The notes below the pieces were generated by a model. That model was not told the DNA's origin. It did no database searches and saw nothing but the letters and a program-made list of their open reading frames with translations. The translations under genes were made by a program, and so were the position numbers. Shown here in pieces: positions 43,088 to 52,838 of a stretch of 64,000 bases of DNA (position 1 is its first letter; the number at the start of each line of letters is the position of its first letter). This DNA comes from Pseudomonas sp. PH1b (GTDB taxonomy: Bacteria; Pseudomonadota; Gammaproteobacteria; Pseudomonadales; Pseudomonadaceae): assembly GCF_000633395.1 (NCBI RefSeq), contig NZ_AYMU01000020.1, positions 401,863-465,862 of the forward strand, written 5' to 3'.

Positions 43088-45061
43088 TCACGCGCCAGTT
43101 GAGGTCGGGTTTGATGCGGGAACATTGCGTTTTAGGAGCTCAACCAGCTGTTTTTTCTCTTCGCTGTCGAGTTCGCTTTGACGCGATTTCCTCAGAAGTT
43201 GCTCTAAAACACGCTCGCGTTGGCGAGCGGACAAACTATTAATGGTGTCGAAAAACTGTTGTTCAAGGTTATCTCCGTCGATCAGCCATTCTTTTTCCGC
43301 CAGGGCGGTGAGCAAATGCCCTTGCTGAGTGCCGTGCCAGCGCGCCATCAGCTGATGAATAGAGCGTAGCTTAGGATTTTTCTGAACGGCTTCGATCAGA
43401 GCCACCAGCAACTGCGTGTTGGTGTTGTCGTCATCGGCAAAATGCCCGGCATCTTCAACTTTTTCTGCCAGTTGCGGGTGATGCAGCAAGGTCCGCAAGG
43501 CAGCCAGCGTTGGGGGTTCCACGGCCGCCGGGATGCGCGGGCCGCGTGGCTGATCACGATCGCCCTGGCGCTTGCCCTTGCCATTCTTGTCCCAGGGCTT
43601 GTTTTCCCACTTCTTGCCGCTGCCACTCTTCTTCGGCGTCCACTCTTGTTGTGGGGTGTAGGCTTCCTGGTGGGGCTCATGGTAGTCGGCGAAATCCGGC
43701 ATGGCGTCGTAGTCGATGCCGGCGTCGTAGGTCGGCGGTGCCTGCACGGGTGCGCTATGGGCCAGTTGGTTGACCGTGTCATGGGTCAGCCCGGTGATCT
43801 CGCTGAGGCGCTGGCGCATCAGGGTCTTCAGGTTGGCCCCGGGGATTTTCTCGATCAGCGGTGCGGCCAGGGTTGCCAGGTGGGCCTTGCCCTCCAGGGA
43901 TCGCGGGTCTGCCTCATCGATCAACTGCTGGAAAAAATAGTCGGCCAGCGGTTGTGCGTGCTGGTTGATCCGGGCGCGGAAGGCGTCAGTGCCTTCGGAG
44001 CGAACCAGGGTGTCCGGGTCTTCGCCTTCCGGAAGAAACAGGAAGCGTGCGCGGCGCCCGTCCTGAAGGCAGGTCAGGGTGGCCTCCAGGGCGCGCCATG
44101 CCGCCTTGCGTCCGGCCTGGTCGCCGTCGAAGCAGAACAATACGTTGGGCACGATACGGAACAGGCGCTTGAGGTGCTCCTCGCTGGTGGCGGTGCCCAG
44201 GGTCGCAACCGCATTGCGCAGGCCTTGCTGGGCCAGGGCGATCACGTCCATGTAGCCCTCGACGACGATGATCTCGTCGAGGTTGCGGTTGTGCGTGCGG
44301 GCCTCGAACAGGCCGTAGAGCTCCTGACCCTTGTGGAAGACCGGGGTTTCCGGAGAGTTCAGGTATTTGGGTTTGTCGTCCCCTAAAACCCGGCCGCCAA
44401 AGGCGATGATGCGCCCGCGAGTGTCGCGGATCGGGAACATCACTCGATCACGAAAACGGTCGTAGCGCTTACCGGTCTCGGCATTCTCGATCAGCAGGCC
44501 GGCGTCGATCATGGCCTTCTGCTGCAAGGTGTCGCTGCTCAAGTGCTTGAACAGGTTGTCCCATCCGGGGGGCGCAAAACCCAGGCCGAAGTCTCGGGCG
44601 ATCTCGCCGGTCAGTCCGCGGCCCTTGAGGTAGTCGACCGCGGCCTTGCGTGCTGGGTGGCTTTTCAGTGCCTGGCGATAGTAGTCGGCAGCCGCGGTTA
44701 GCAGCGGATACAGCGGTGAGTCGGTCGGTTGTCGGGGCTTGCGCTGGCCGCGACCGCTTTCCTCGCGTGGGATCTCCATGCCCGCGGCTTTCGCCAGTTC
44801 CTCGACGGCCTGGGGAAAGTCCAGGTTGTCGTGGTCCATGATGAAGCCGAGGGCGTTGCCGCCGGCGCCGCAGCCGAAGCAGTAGTAGAACTGCTTGTCG
44901 GGGCTGACGCTGAAGGAGGGGGTTTTTTCTTTGTGGAACGGACAGCAGGCGGTGTAGTTCTTGCCGGCTTTCTTGATCTGCAGGCGCGAGCTGACGACAT
45001 CGACGATGTCGGTGCGGTTCAGAAGGTCGTCAATAAAGCTCTGGGGAATAAGCCCGGCCAT
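43088..45061 (-). CDS. dnaG: DNA primase DnaG
   Basis: The 657-residue primase makes RNA primers at the replication fork. It has a CHC2 zinc finger (C40, H43, C61, C64), a TOPRIM core (EGYMDVIALAQ, CFDGDQAGRKA) and a C-terminal DnaB-binding domain. A hydrophilic linker rich in Lys, Gly and Gln (about residues 500-540) joins core and C-terminus. The start at 45061 (MAGLIPQSFIDDLL) matches the family; the frame remains open to 45202 but without similarity. Confidence 0.97.
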   Translation of the reverse strand: MAGLIPQSFIDDLLNRTDIVDVVSSRLQIKKAGKNYTACCPFHKEKTPSFSVSPDKQFYYCFGCGAGGNALGFIMDHDNLDFPQAVEELAKAAGMEIPREESGRGQRKPRQPTDSPLYPLLTAAADYYRQALKSHPARKAAVDYLKGRGLTGEIARDFGLGFAPPGWDNLFKHLSSDTLQQKAMIDAGLLIENAETGKRYDRFRDRVMFPIRDTRGRIIAFGGRVLGDDKPKYLNSPETPVFHKGQELYGLFEARTHNRNLDEIIVVEGYMDVIALAQQGLRNAVATLGTATSEEHLKRLFRIVPNVLFCFDGDQAGRKAAWRALEATLTCLQDGRRARFLFLPEGEDPDTLVRSEGTDAFRARINQHAQPLADYFFQQLIDEADPRSLEGKAHLATLAAPLIEKIPGANLKTLMRQRLSEITGLTHDTVNQLAHSAPVQAPPTYDAGIDYDAMPDFADYHEPHQEAYTPQQEWTPKKSGSGKKWENKPWDKNGKGKRQGDRDQPRGPRIPAAVEPPTLAALRTLLHHPQLAEKVEDAGHFADDDNTNTQLLVALIEAVQKNPKLRSIHQLMARWHGTQQGHLLTALAEKEWLIDGDNLEQQFFDTINSLSARQRERVLEQLLRKSRQSELDSEEKKQLVELLKRNVPASNPTSTGA

Positions 45062-45547
45062 GGCGTTCTCGTCATCACTGCGCGGAAAAATAGCCCTGGC
45101 GACGCTGTCGAAAGGTCGGGTGCGGCGAAGCGTCGGGATTGCTTGGCTCGGCCCAGGTTTTCGGCGTGATCGCAGTCGGGAAGTGTATCTGCCGAACGTC
45201 AACTGACGTTAGTTTCAATCAGTATTCGACACTATTTGAAGATGTTGCGCTGAGTCCGACAGTGGCCGTTGGCAGGCCTCGGACAGCTCATTCAAGCGAG
45301 CGCGAGAGAAAGGGCGCCTTGGGCTGATCGTCTGCAGGAATCAGTTAAGGGTGTGCTCGTCAGTAGCCTTGGAAGGCTCGTCAGAAAAGACGTGCACCGC
45401 TGGCAGGAGCCAGGTCTGACGTGGTGAAGCAGATTCGTCTGGGTCGCATGGGCGGCTTCGACGGTGAAGCATCAAGCGTTGTCCGCAAATGCCATTAGCC
45501 CGGCTGAGGGCCGGGCTTGGCAGAAGCTTGCAGCGAACGTCTGTGTA
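45062..45547. other. rpsU-dnaG intergenic region, no gene seen
   Basis: This is the long spacer of the macromolecular synthesis operon. A stem AGCCCGGC / GCCGGGCT (45497-45517) lies 31 bases after rpsU and lacks a T-run, so it could be a leaky terminator that lowers dnaG relative to rpsU. A palindrome AACGTCA-AC-TGACGTT (45195-45210) and a stem AGCCTT-GG-AAGGCT (45366-45379) are also present. I find no supported coding frame. Confidence 0.5.
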
Positions 45548-45763
45548 TTAGTACAGACGTACGGCGCGGCGCTGTTCGCGCTGAACTTTCTTGGCGTGAC
45601 GCTTAACAGCGGCTGCTGCTTTGCGCTTACGCTCGGAAGTCGGCTTCTCGTAAAATTCGCGGCTACGAACTTCAGCCAGAACACCGGCTTTTTCGCAGGA
45701 GCGCTTGAAACGACGCAGAGCTACGTCGAAGGGTTCGTTCTCTTTAACTTTGACGGCTGGCAT
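45548..45763 (-). CDS. rpsU: 30S ribosomal protein S21
   Basis: The 71-residue, very basic protein binds the 30S platform near the anti-Shine-Dalgarno. [19 protein letters not shown] at the N-terminus and the [15 protein letters not shown] tail are diagnostic. It heads the rpsU-dnaG-rpoD operon and is divergent from tsaD across 200 bases that must hold both promoters. Confidence 0.98.
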
Positions 45764-45963
45764 CCAGAGCTACCTTCATTCATTACCGGGGTCAACGTTC
45801 TCGTCGCAAAAATCGCGGCTGAGGTCGTCGGTTTTTAAGGGTTGCGGATGTTAACCCCTCAACGCTCGGAATGCAAAGCCTCTGATCGAAAACCGCTGGT
45901 CGGGCGCGGGAGTGGCGACTATTATGCGCGCCTTCGAATTCAGCCTCTACAAGGCGCAAACCC

Positions 45964-46989
45964 ATGCTAGTACTGGGATTAGAAACCTCCTGCGACGAAA
46001 CCGGCGTCGCACTTTACGACAGTGAGCGCGGCCTGCTGGCCGACGCGCTGTTCAGTCAGATCGACCTGCATCGCGCCTACGGTGGCGTCGTGCCTGAGCT
46101 GGCCTCCCGCGACCACGTCAAGCGCATGCTTCCCTTGATCCGCCAGGTGCTGGCCGAGGCCGACTGCGTGCCCACCGAGATCGATGCCATCGCCTACACC
46201 GCCGGCCCGGGCCTGGTGGGGGCGTTGCTGGTGGGCGCCTCCTGCGCCCAGGCGCTGGCCTTTGCCTGGGGCATTCCGGCGTTGGGTGTCCACCACATGG
46301 AAGGGCACCTGTTGGCTCCGATGCTGGAGGCGCAGCCTCCGCAATTCCCGTTCGTCGCTTTGTTGGTGTCGGGTGGGCATACCCAACTGGTCCGGGTCGA
46401 TGGTATCGGCCAATACGAACTGCTGGGCGAGACCCTGGATGACGCTGCCGGTGAGGCCTTCGACAAGACGGCGAAGATGATTGGCCTGAACTATCCGGGC
46501 GGTCCTGAGATTGCTCGCCTGGCGACCCAGGGCGTGCCAGGGCGTTTTGTCTTCCCGCGGCCAATGACTGACCGCCCAGGGCTGGATTTCAGCTTCAGCG
46601 GTTTGAAGACCTCGGCCTTGACTGCCTGGCAGCAGTGCGTCAGCGCTGGGGACGACGGTGAGCAAACCCGTTGCGACATCTCCCTCGCGTTCCAGCAGGC
46701 GGTGGTGGAGACTCTGACCATCAAGTGCAAGCGGGCCTTGAAGCAGACCGGTCTGAAACGTCTGGTGATTGCCGGCGGTGTGAGTGCCAACAAGGCCTTG
46801 CGGGCTTCCCTGGAGCAGATGCTCGACGAGATGAAGGGCAATGTGTTCTACGCTCGTCCCGAGTTCTGTACCGACAACGGTGCGATGATCGCTTTTGCCG
46901 GTTGTCAGCGTTTACAGGCCGGGCAGCAGGAAAGTCTGGCGATCAGCGTGCAGGCACGTTGGCCGATGGAGCAGTTGTCGGCGCTCTGA
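45964..46989 (+). CDS. tsaD: tRNA N6-threonylcarbamoyladenosine synthase subunit TsaD
   Basis: The 341-residue ASKHA-fold protein transfers the threonylcarbamoyl group to A37 of ANN-decoding tRNAs, with TsaB and TsaE. Metal ligands H111 and H115 lie in HHMEGHL. The phosphate motifs LGLETSCDETG and LVSGGHTQL are intact. It is convergent with plsY with a short gap that has no clear terminator. Confidence 0.97.
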   Translation: MLVLGLETSCDETGVALYDSERGLLADALFSQIDLHRAYGGVVPELASRDHVKRMLPLIRQVLAEADCVPTEIDAIAYTAGPGLVGALLVGASCAQALAFAWGIPALGVHHMEGHLLAPMLEAQPPQFPFVALLVSGGHTQLVRVDGIGQYELLGETLDDAAGEAFDKTAKMIGLNYPGGPEIARLATQGVPGRFVFPRPMTDRPGLDFSFSGLKTSALTAWQQCVSAGDDGEQTRCDISLAFQQAVVETLTIKCKRALKQTGLKRLVIAGGVSANKALRASLEQMLDEMKGNVFYARPEFCTDNGAMIAFAGCQRLQAGQQESLAISVQARWPMEQLSAL

Positions 46990-47036
46990 TCGAGGCATGG
47001 CGGCGGCACCAACTGAGACCTTTTCTCCCGAGGGAT

Positions 47037-47606
47037 TCAAAAATGCCGTTCGCGCCCGGCAAACAGGTCGCGTAAATTGCCGCGATGGCGCCAGACGATC
47101 AGCAGCGTGAGCACGCTCATCGGCAGCAGCGCCTCGGGCTCCTGCCAGGCCAGCAGTGGCAGGGTCAGGGGCGTGGCAATCAGGGCTGCCAGCGAACTGG
47201 TGCGAGTGAGATAGAAGGTCAGTGCCCAGGCGGCAATGGCCAGCAGGGCGGCCGGGGGATACAGCCCCAGCAACATGCCGGCGGCGGTGGCGACACCTTT
47301 GCCGCCGCGGAAACGGAAGTACAGCGGGAACAGGTGGCCAAGGACGGCGTAGAGGCCGACCCACGCCTGTTGCTGCAGTGAAAGCCCCGCAAGGTGAGCG
47401 ATCAGCACGGGCACCAGGCCTTTGCACAGATCTCCCAGCAGGGTCAGGACAGCGAGTTTCTTGCCGGCCAGGCGCAGCATGTTGGTGGCGCCGGCATTAC
47501 CCGAGCCACTCATTCGCGGATCGGGGTTACCCGTGAGGCGGCTGAGCAAAATGGCGAAGGACAGAGAGCCGAGCAGGTAGGCGAAAATCGCCAGTAACCA
47601 AAACAT
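47037..47606 (-). CDS. plsY: Glycerol-3-phosphate acyltransferase PlsY
   Basis: The 189-residue inner-membrane protein uses acyl-phosphate to acylate glycerol-3-phosphate, the first step of phospholipid synthesis. Five membrane segments are visible. The conserved motifs SGNAGATNMLR and FRFRGGKGVATAAG line the active site. It is divergent from folB. Confidence 0.95.
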   Translation of the reverse strand: MFWLLAIFAYLLGSLSFAILLSRLTGNPDPRMSGSGNAGATNMLRLAGKKLAVLTLLGDLCKGLVPVLIAHLAGLSLQQQAWVGLYAVLGHLFPLYFRFRGGKGVATAAGMLLGLYPPAALLAIAAWALTFYLTRTSSLAALIATPLTLPLLAWQEPEALLPMSVLTLLIVWRHRGNLRDLFAGRERHF

Positions 47607-47680
47607 GCTAACTATTCCGGGCGAGGACGCCCTGATTCTAACGGCGCATTGCGCCCTTGTCGTGCTGCGGAGAAGAGTGC

Positions 47681-48034
47681 TTGGACAGAGTGTTTATCGA
47701 AGGACTGGAAGTGGACACCGTGATCGGCGCCTATGACTGGGAGCGTGGCATCCGACAGTGCCTGCGTCTTGACCTGAACTTTGCCTGGGACAATCGCCCG
47801 GCTGCAGCAGGGGATGATCTGACCCTGGCACTGGACTATGCCAGTGTTTCCGCCCGTATCCAGGCATTTGCCGAGCAAGCCCACTATCAATTGGTGGAAA
47901 CCTTTGCCGAGCATCTGGCCGAGGTCTTGATGAGCGAATTTCACATCCCCTGGCTGCGTTTGAAACTGACCAAGCCAGGGGCCGTTCCGGCTGCTAAGGG
48001 TGTGGGCGTGGAGATCGAGCGCGGATGTCGCTGA
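47681..48034 (+). CDS. folB: Dihydroneopterin aldolase FolB
   Basis: The 117-residue enzyme cleaves dihydroneopterin to 6-hydroxymethyl-dihydropterin in folate synthesis. DRVFIEGLEVDTVIGAYDWE at the start and LRLKLTKPGAV near the end are typical. I use a TTG start at 47681, with GGAG 8 bases upstream, because homologues begin at this point; a second TTG at 47657 would add eight unsupported residues. The 3' end overlaps folK by 10 bases. Confidence 0.93.
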   Translation: MDRVFIEGLEVDTVIGAYDWERGIRQCLRLDLNFAWDNRPAAAGDDLTLALDYASVSARIQAFAEQAHYQLVETFAEHLAEVLMSEFHIPWLRLKLTKPGAVPAAKGVGVEIERGCR

Positions 48035-48540
48035 CTCAGGTGTTTCTAGGGCTCGGTAGCAATATCGAGCGTGAGGTTCACCTGCGAGCCGGGCTCGATG
48101 CCCTGGCAAGCTTCCTGGTGGACATGCGCTGCTCGCCGGTCTTCGAAAGTCAGCCGGTGGGCATCAAGAGTGGGCCGTTCTTCAACCTGGTGGTGTCGGC
48201 CTTTACCGATCTGCCCCTGACCGAACTGGACCGACGCTTGAAGTTCATCGAGGCGGACAACGGACGTTATGCACCAGAGCGCAAAGGTCTGCCGCTGGAC
48301 ATCGACGTGCTGTTGTACGGGGACCTGACCGGCAATTTCGATGGACTGATCCTGCCCCGTGCGGAGATTTTGAAGAATGCCTTTGTGCTTTGGCCGCTGT
48401 CCTTGATGGCGCCTGAGCGAGTGCATCCGCTGGCGGGCAAATCCCTGGGCATGCTCTGGGATGAAGCCCAGATTGATCAGGTGCTGGCGCCTGTGGCCTT
48501 CGAGTGGCAGGGACGGCAACTGACCCCGTCGGGTTTGTAG
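48025..48540 (+). CDS. folK: HPPK (2-amino-4-hydroxy-6-hydroxymethyldihydropteridine pyrophosphokinase)
   Basis: The 171-residue kinase transfers pyrophosphate from ATP to the product of FolB. LGLGSNIEREVHL, the FFNLVVSAFT strand and the Mg-binding LDIDVLLYGD motif are intact. It overlaps folB by 10 bases. The final segment is slightly longer than in E. coli. Confidence 0.95.
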   Translation: MSLTQVFLGLGSNIEREVHLRAGLDALASFLVDMRCSPVFESQPVGIKSGPFFNLVVSAFTDLPLTELDRRLKFIEADNGRYAPERKGLPLDIDVLLYGDLTGNFDGLILPRAEILKNAFVLWPLSLMAPERVHPLAGKSLGMLWDEAQIDQVLAPVAFEWQGRQLTPSGL

Positions 48541-48558
48541 TTGCTGAACCGGGCTGCA

Positions 48559-48584
48559 GCGGACCAGGTGCGAGCCTGGTCCGC
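48559..48584. terminator. Bidirectional hairpin between convergent folK and cca
   Basis: GCGGACCAGG and CCTGGTCCGC form a perfect 10-bp stem with a six-base loop, 18 bases after the folK stop and 7 bases from the cca stop. Neither side has a real T-run. Confidence 0.6.
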
Positions 48585-48591
48585 GTGACGT

Positions 48592-49821
48592 TCATGGTGC
48601 GTGCTGTTCCTTGTAGGCCTTGACTGCCTTCAGTCGCTCCAGCCTCAGTGCCTCACCCAATTGCGGTCCTTTGAAGCCCTGCTCCAGCAGGGGCTGAACC
48701 GCAACCGAGCGTGCGACAGTGGCTGCGCCGCGCAGGTAATCAGCCTGCGGATAAGGGCGCGACTCCAATCCAAGGCGGCCGCGGGCGTCCATTTCGCAAG
48801 CAGCAATGAACTCTTCAAAGCGCTGCGGGCGCCGAAACACATCGAAGCTTTGCAGCAGTTCGAGCAGTGTCGTGGCTTTCAGCTCCAGCGCCTTGTGGCC
48901 ATGGGTGTGGTACTGGCCTACCAGCAGCGCCAGTTCCTGGCATTCCCGAGGCACCTTGAACCGATCATTGACCGCTTTGATCGGCTCCAGGCCCGTGTGC
49001 TCATGGCCAATGTGCCGTGGCCACTCGTCCTTGGGGGTCAAGCCCTTGCCCAAGTCGTGGAGCAGGCAGGCCCAGCGAACCGCGAGCGGTTGGCGATGCA
49101 ACGCTGCTTGTTGCAGAACGCTGAGGGTATGCACGCCGGTGTCTACTTCCGGGTGATGGACCGCTGGCTGGGGCACCCCGAACAGAGCATCAAGCTCAGG
49201 CATCAGCACCGCCAGGGCGCCACAGTCGCGCAGCACCTGGATAAAGACCTGAGGCTGGTCCTCCATCAGGGCACGAGAAATCTCTTTCCAGCTCCGTTCC
49301 GCCGTCAGCGCCTGCAGCTCGCCTGATTCGCTGAGTTGACGCATCAGTGCGAGAGTCTCCGGGGCTACGCTGAAGCCCAGGCCGGCATAGCGAGCAGCAA
49401 AGCGTGCAACTCGCAGTACCCGCAGGGGATCTTCAGCGAACGCCGGGGAGACGTGGCGCAATAGCCGAGCGTCGAGGTCTTTCTGGCCGTTGTAGGGATC
49501 GGTGATTACTCCTTGATCATCCTCGGCCATGGCATTGATTGTCAGGTCGCGACGAATCAAGTCTTCTTCCAGAGTGACTTCCGGGCTGGCGTGAAAGGTG
49601 AAGCCGCCATAACCGCGTCCACTCTTGCGCTCGGTTCGGGCCAAGGCATATTCCTCGCCGCTACTGGGGTGCAGGAACACCGGAAAATCGGCGCCCACCG
49701 GGCGAAACCCCTTGGCAATCATTTCTTCCGCGCTGGCGCCGACCACTACCCAGTCGATATCAGTGACCGGTTTGCCCAGCAGCCGGTCTCGTACGGCGCC
49801 GCCGACTTTATAAATCCGCAT
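48592..49821 (-). CDS. cca: CCA-adding tRNA nucleotidyltransferase with HD domain
   Basis: The 409-residue class II enzyme builds or repairs tRNA 3' CCA ends. The nucleotidyltransferase signature GGAVRDRLLGKPVTDIDWVV holds the catalytic aspartates. The C-terminal HD phosphohydrolase domain (LLHDLGKGLTPKDEWPRH) is present, as in gamma-proteobacterial long forms. It lies 65 bases downstream of spoVR. Confidence 0.95.
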   Translation of the reverse strand: MRIYKVGGAVRDRLLGKPVTDIDWVVVGASAEEMIAKGFRPVGADFPVFLHPSSGEEYALARTERKSGRGYGGFTFHASPEVTLEEDLIRRDLTINAMAEDDQGVITDPYNGQKDLDARLLRHVSPAFAEDPLRVLRVARFAARYAGLGFSVAPETLALMRQLSESGELQALTAERSWKEISRALMEDQPQVFIQVLRDCGALAVLMPELDALFGVPQPAVHHPEVDTGVHTLSVLQQAALHRQPLAVRWACLLHDLGKGLTPKDEWPRHIGHEHTGLEPIKAVNDRFKVPRECQELALLVGQYHTHGHKALELKATTLLELLQSFDVFRRPQRFEEFIAACEMDARGRLGLESRPYPQADYLRGAATVARSVAVQPLLEQGFKGPQLGEALRLERLKAVKAYKEQHAP

Positions 49822-49886
49822 AAAAAACCTCCGTTAGCGCGACAGGATAAACCTTGTGCCGTGCTCGCGGAGGTTTGTCGAAGGCT

Positions 49887-51449
49887 CTAGAGGTGGATGA
49901 CTGCCAGGTCCAGCCGGCCATAGTCATTTTCGTTGTGATCGGTTTTTGGCGGCACGTGGTGAGTTTTCATCACCTGATCGCCTTGCAGGGTTTCCAGGTG
50001 GATATCAAAACCCCAGAGGCGGTGCAGGTGCTTGAGCACCTCGTCGGTGGAGTCCCCCAGGGGTTTGCGGTCATGCTGCTGGTGGCGCAGGGTCAGTGAG
50101 CGGTCGCCGCGACGGTCGATGCTCCAGATCTGCACGTTGGGCTCGCGGTTACCCAGGTTGTACTGCGCGGCCAGGGTTTCCCGGATGATCCGGTAGCCGC
50201 TTTCGTCATGAATCGCCGGGACCAGCAGGTCGTCCTTCTGATCGTCATCCATGATGCTGAACAGCTTGAGGTCGCGGATCACCTTGGGCGAGAGGTACTG
50301 CAGGATGAAGCTCTCATCCTTGAAGCTGCTCATGGCGAACTTGATGCTCGACAGCCAGTCGGTGCCCGCCAGTTCCGGAAACCAGCGACGATCCTCCTCG
50401 GTCGGTTCCTCGCAAATGCGGCGGATGTCGCGGTACATGGCGAACCCCAGGGCGTAGGGATTGATGCCGTTGTAGTAGGGGCTGTCGAAGCCCGGCTGGA
50501 ACACCACGCTGGTGTGGGAGGTGAGAAACTCCATCATGAAGCCGTCGGTGACCAGGCCTTCGTCATACAGGTCGTTCATCAGGGTGTAGTGCCAGAAAGT
50601 GGCCCAGCCTTCGTTCATCACCTGGGTCTGGCGCTGGGGATAGAAATACTGGGCAATCTTGCGCACGATGCGCACGATTTCTCGCTGCCAGGGCTCCAGT
50701 AGCGGCGCGTGCTTTTCGATGAAATAGAGGATGTTTTCCTGGGGTTCGGCGGGGAAGCGCGCATTGTCCTTGTCGCTGTACTTGTCGGCCCCCTTGGGGA
50801 TCGTGCGCCACAGGTCGTTGATCTGCTTCTGCAGGTGTTCTTCCCGGTCTTTCTGCCGGCGTCGTTCTTCCTCTGCGGAGATCGGGTAGGGCCGCTTGTA
50901 GCGGTCGACGCCGTAGTTCATCAGCGCATGGCAGGAGTCCAGCAGATCCTCCACGGCATCGATACCGTGGCGTTCCTCGCATTGCATGATGTACTGCTTG
51001 GCAAACACCAGGTAATCGATGATCGAGCTGGCATCGGTCCAGGTGCGAAACAGGTAGTTGCCCTTGAAGAAACTGTTGTGGCCATAGCAGGCATGAGCCA
51101 CTACCAGGGCTTGCATGCAGATGGTGTTTTCCTCCATCAGGTAGGCGATGCACGGATCCGAGTTGATCACGATCTCGTAGGCCAGGCCCATCTGCCCGCG
51201 GGAGTAGGACTTTTCGGTACTGAGGAAGTGCTTGCCGTAGGACCAGTGGTGATAGCCCAGGGGCATGCCCACCGAGGCATAGGCGTCCATCATCTGCTCG
51301 GCGGTGATCACTTCGATCTGGTTGGGGTAGGTGTCCAGGGCATACCGAGCCGCAATACGGCTGATTTCACGGTCGTAGGCCTGAATCAGCTCGAAGGTCC
51401 ATTCCGAGCCGGTGGAGATGGGTTGGCGTTTCTGCTCTCTGGCGGTCAT
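49887..51449 (-). CDS. SpoVR-family protein (YcgB-like)
   Basis: The 520-residue cytoplasmic protein matches the SpoVR family, with the conserved GMPLGYHHWSYGKHFL and HACYGHNSFFKGNYLF segments. Its biochemical role is not established. It is the third gene of the prkA-yeaH-spoVR stress cluster and overlaps yeaH by 4 bases. In enterobacteria the equivalents are RpoS-dependent and tied to stationary phase. Confidence 0.93.
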   Translation of the reverse strand: MTAREQKRQPISTGSEWTFELIQAYDREISRIAARYALDTYPNQIEVITAEQMMDAYASVGMPLGYHHWSYGKHFLSTEKSYSRGQMGLAYEIVINSDPCIAYLMEENTICMQALVVAHACYGHNSFFKGNYLFRTWTDASSIIDYLVFAKQYIMQCEERHGIDAVEDLLDSCHALMNYGVDRYKRPYPISAEEERRRQKDREEHLQKQINDLWRTIPKGADKYSDKDNARFPAEPQENILYFIEKHAPLLEPWQREIVRIVRKIAQYFYPQRQTQVMNEGWATFWHYTLMNDLYDEGLVTDGFMMEFLTSHTSVVFQPGFDSPYYNGINPYALGFAMYRDIRRICEEPTEEDRRWFPELAGTDWLSSIKFAMSSFKDESFILQYLSPKVIRDLKLFSIMDDDQKDDLLVPAIHDESGYRIIRETLAAQYNLGNREPNVQIWSIDRRGDRSLTLRHQQHDRKPLGDSTDEVLKHLHRLWGFDIHLETLQGDQVMKTHHVPPKTDHNENDYGRLDLAVIHL

Positions 51450-52720
51450 GTCACTAACCTGCGCTGGAAGAGTTCACGGAAGACCGGGTAGATATCGCCG
51501 GCCGAAACCAGTTGTTGCTGGGCGAACGTGTCGGAAAACGCTTCCGCGATACGTTCGTATTCGTACCACAGGGCCTGGTGCTCCCGAGGCGTGATTTCCA
51601 CGTAGGTGTAGTACTGCACGAACGGCATGATCTGGTTGATCAGGATGTCGCGGCAGATCGGCGAGTCGTCGTTCCAGTTGTCACCGTCGGAAGCCTGGGC
51701 TGCATAGATGTTCCATTCATTGCTCGGATAGCGCTCGGCCATGATTTCCTGCATCAGTTTCAGTGCGCTGGAGACAATGGTCCCGCCGGTTTCCCGGGAA
51801 TAGAAGAATTCTTCCTCGTCCACTTCCCGGGCGCTGGTGTGATGGCGAATGAACACCACGTCAATCTTGTCGTAGTTGCGCTTGAGGAACAGGTACAGAA
51901 GGATGAAGAAGCGCTTGGCGATGTCCTTGGTCGCCTGGGTCATGGAGCCGGAAACGTCCATCAGGCAGAACATCACCGCCTTGGAACTGGGATTGGGCTG
52001 TTTCACCAGCAGGTTGTACTTGAGGTCGAAGGTATCGAGGAAGGGCACGCGGTGGATCCGCGCGCTCAAGCGTTCAATTTCCGTTTCAAGTGCCTGGATA
52101 TCGCCGAAGTTGTCCGGTTCTTCGCGCTTCAGGCGTGCCAGTTCTTCCTTGGCCTCCTTCAATTTGGCCCGGCTGCTGCCGGACAGGGCGATCCTGCGGG
52201 CATGGGCCGAGCGCAAGGTGCGGATGATGTTGATCCGTGACGGGTTGCCTTCGTTGCTGATCCCGGCCCGTACGGTCTTGAAGGTGTCGGTGCCGGTCAG
52301 GTTGCGCTTGACCAGGTTGGGCAGCTCCAGGTCCTCGAACATGAACTCGAGGAACTCTTCCTGGGTGATCTGGAAGACGAACTCGTCCATGCCCTCGCCG
52401 GAGTTTCCGGCCTTGCCGCGTCCGCTGCCCCCGCCCCCTCCGCCTTGGGGCCTGGCGATATGCTCGCCGGCGGTGAATTCCTTGTTGCCGGGATGAACCA
52501 CGGTCTGCTTGCCGCCGCGGCCGTGGTGCAGCACCGGCTCGTCGATGTCGCGTCCGGGAATGCTGATTTGCTCGCCGTGTTCCATATCCGTGATGGAGCG
52601 GCGGCTGACGGCCTCTTCGACGGCCTTTTTGATGTGGTCACGGTAGCGCCGCAGAAACCGCTGGCGGTTCACCGTGCTCTTGTTCTTGCCATTGAGACGT
52701 CGGTCGATCACATAGCTCAT
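51446..52720 (-). CDS. yeaH: YeaH-family (DUF444) VWA-domain protein
   Basis: The 424-residue protein has a charged N-terminal half with a Gly-rich linker (GGGGGSGRGKAG). A C-terminal von Willebrand A-like domain has the metal site DVSGSMTQATKD. It probably acts with the PrkA kinase encoded upstream. A REP-like palindrome sits in the gap between the two genes. Confidence 0.93.
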   Translation of the reverse strand: MSYVIDRRLNGKNKSTVNRQRFLRRYRDHIKKAVEEAVSRRSITDMEHGEQISIPGRDIDEPVLHHGRGGKQTVVHPGNKEFTAGEHIARPQGGGGGGSGRGKAGNSGEGMDEFVFQITQEEFLEFMFEDLELPNLVKRNLTGTDTFKTVRAGISNEGNPSRINIIRTLRSAHARRIALSGSSRAKLKEAKEELARLKREEPDNFGDIQALETEIERLSARIHRVPFLDTFDLKYNLLVKQPNPSSKAVMFCLMDVSGSMTQATKDIAKRFFILLYLFLKRNYDKIDVVFIRHHTSAREVDEEEFFYSRETGGTIVSSALKLMQEIMAERYPSNEWNIYAAQASDGDNWNDDSPICRDILINQIMPFVQYYTYVEITPREHQALWYEYERIAEAFSDTFAQQQLVSAGDIYPVFRELFQRRLVT

Positions 52721-52739
52721 GGGCCCCTCCGGGGAGCTT

Positions 52740-52838
52740 CAAGACATAAGCTTCAAGCTCTCAGCGACACTGCGACAGGGCCCGGCCGGGCCCTGCAACA
52801 CCGCGCCTATAGCTTGTGGCTAGAAGCTTGCCGCTGCT
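52740..52838. repeat. REP-like repeat with perfect 20-nt palindrome between prkA and yeaH
   Basis: CAGGGCCCGG/CCGGGCCCTG (52776-52795) is a perfect palindrome. It is flanked by AGCTT-containing arms (AAGCTTCAAGCT on the left, AGCTTGTGGCTAGAAGCTT on the right) like the AGCTT-rich REPs of fluorescent pseudomonads. It fills the 118-base gap. Confidence 0.6.

Noticed and set aside
52776..52838. Possible CRISPR-like repeat
   Set aside because: The AGCTT-rich arms are REP-like and there are no regular spacers. No CRISPR array or cas gene is seen in the window.
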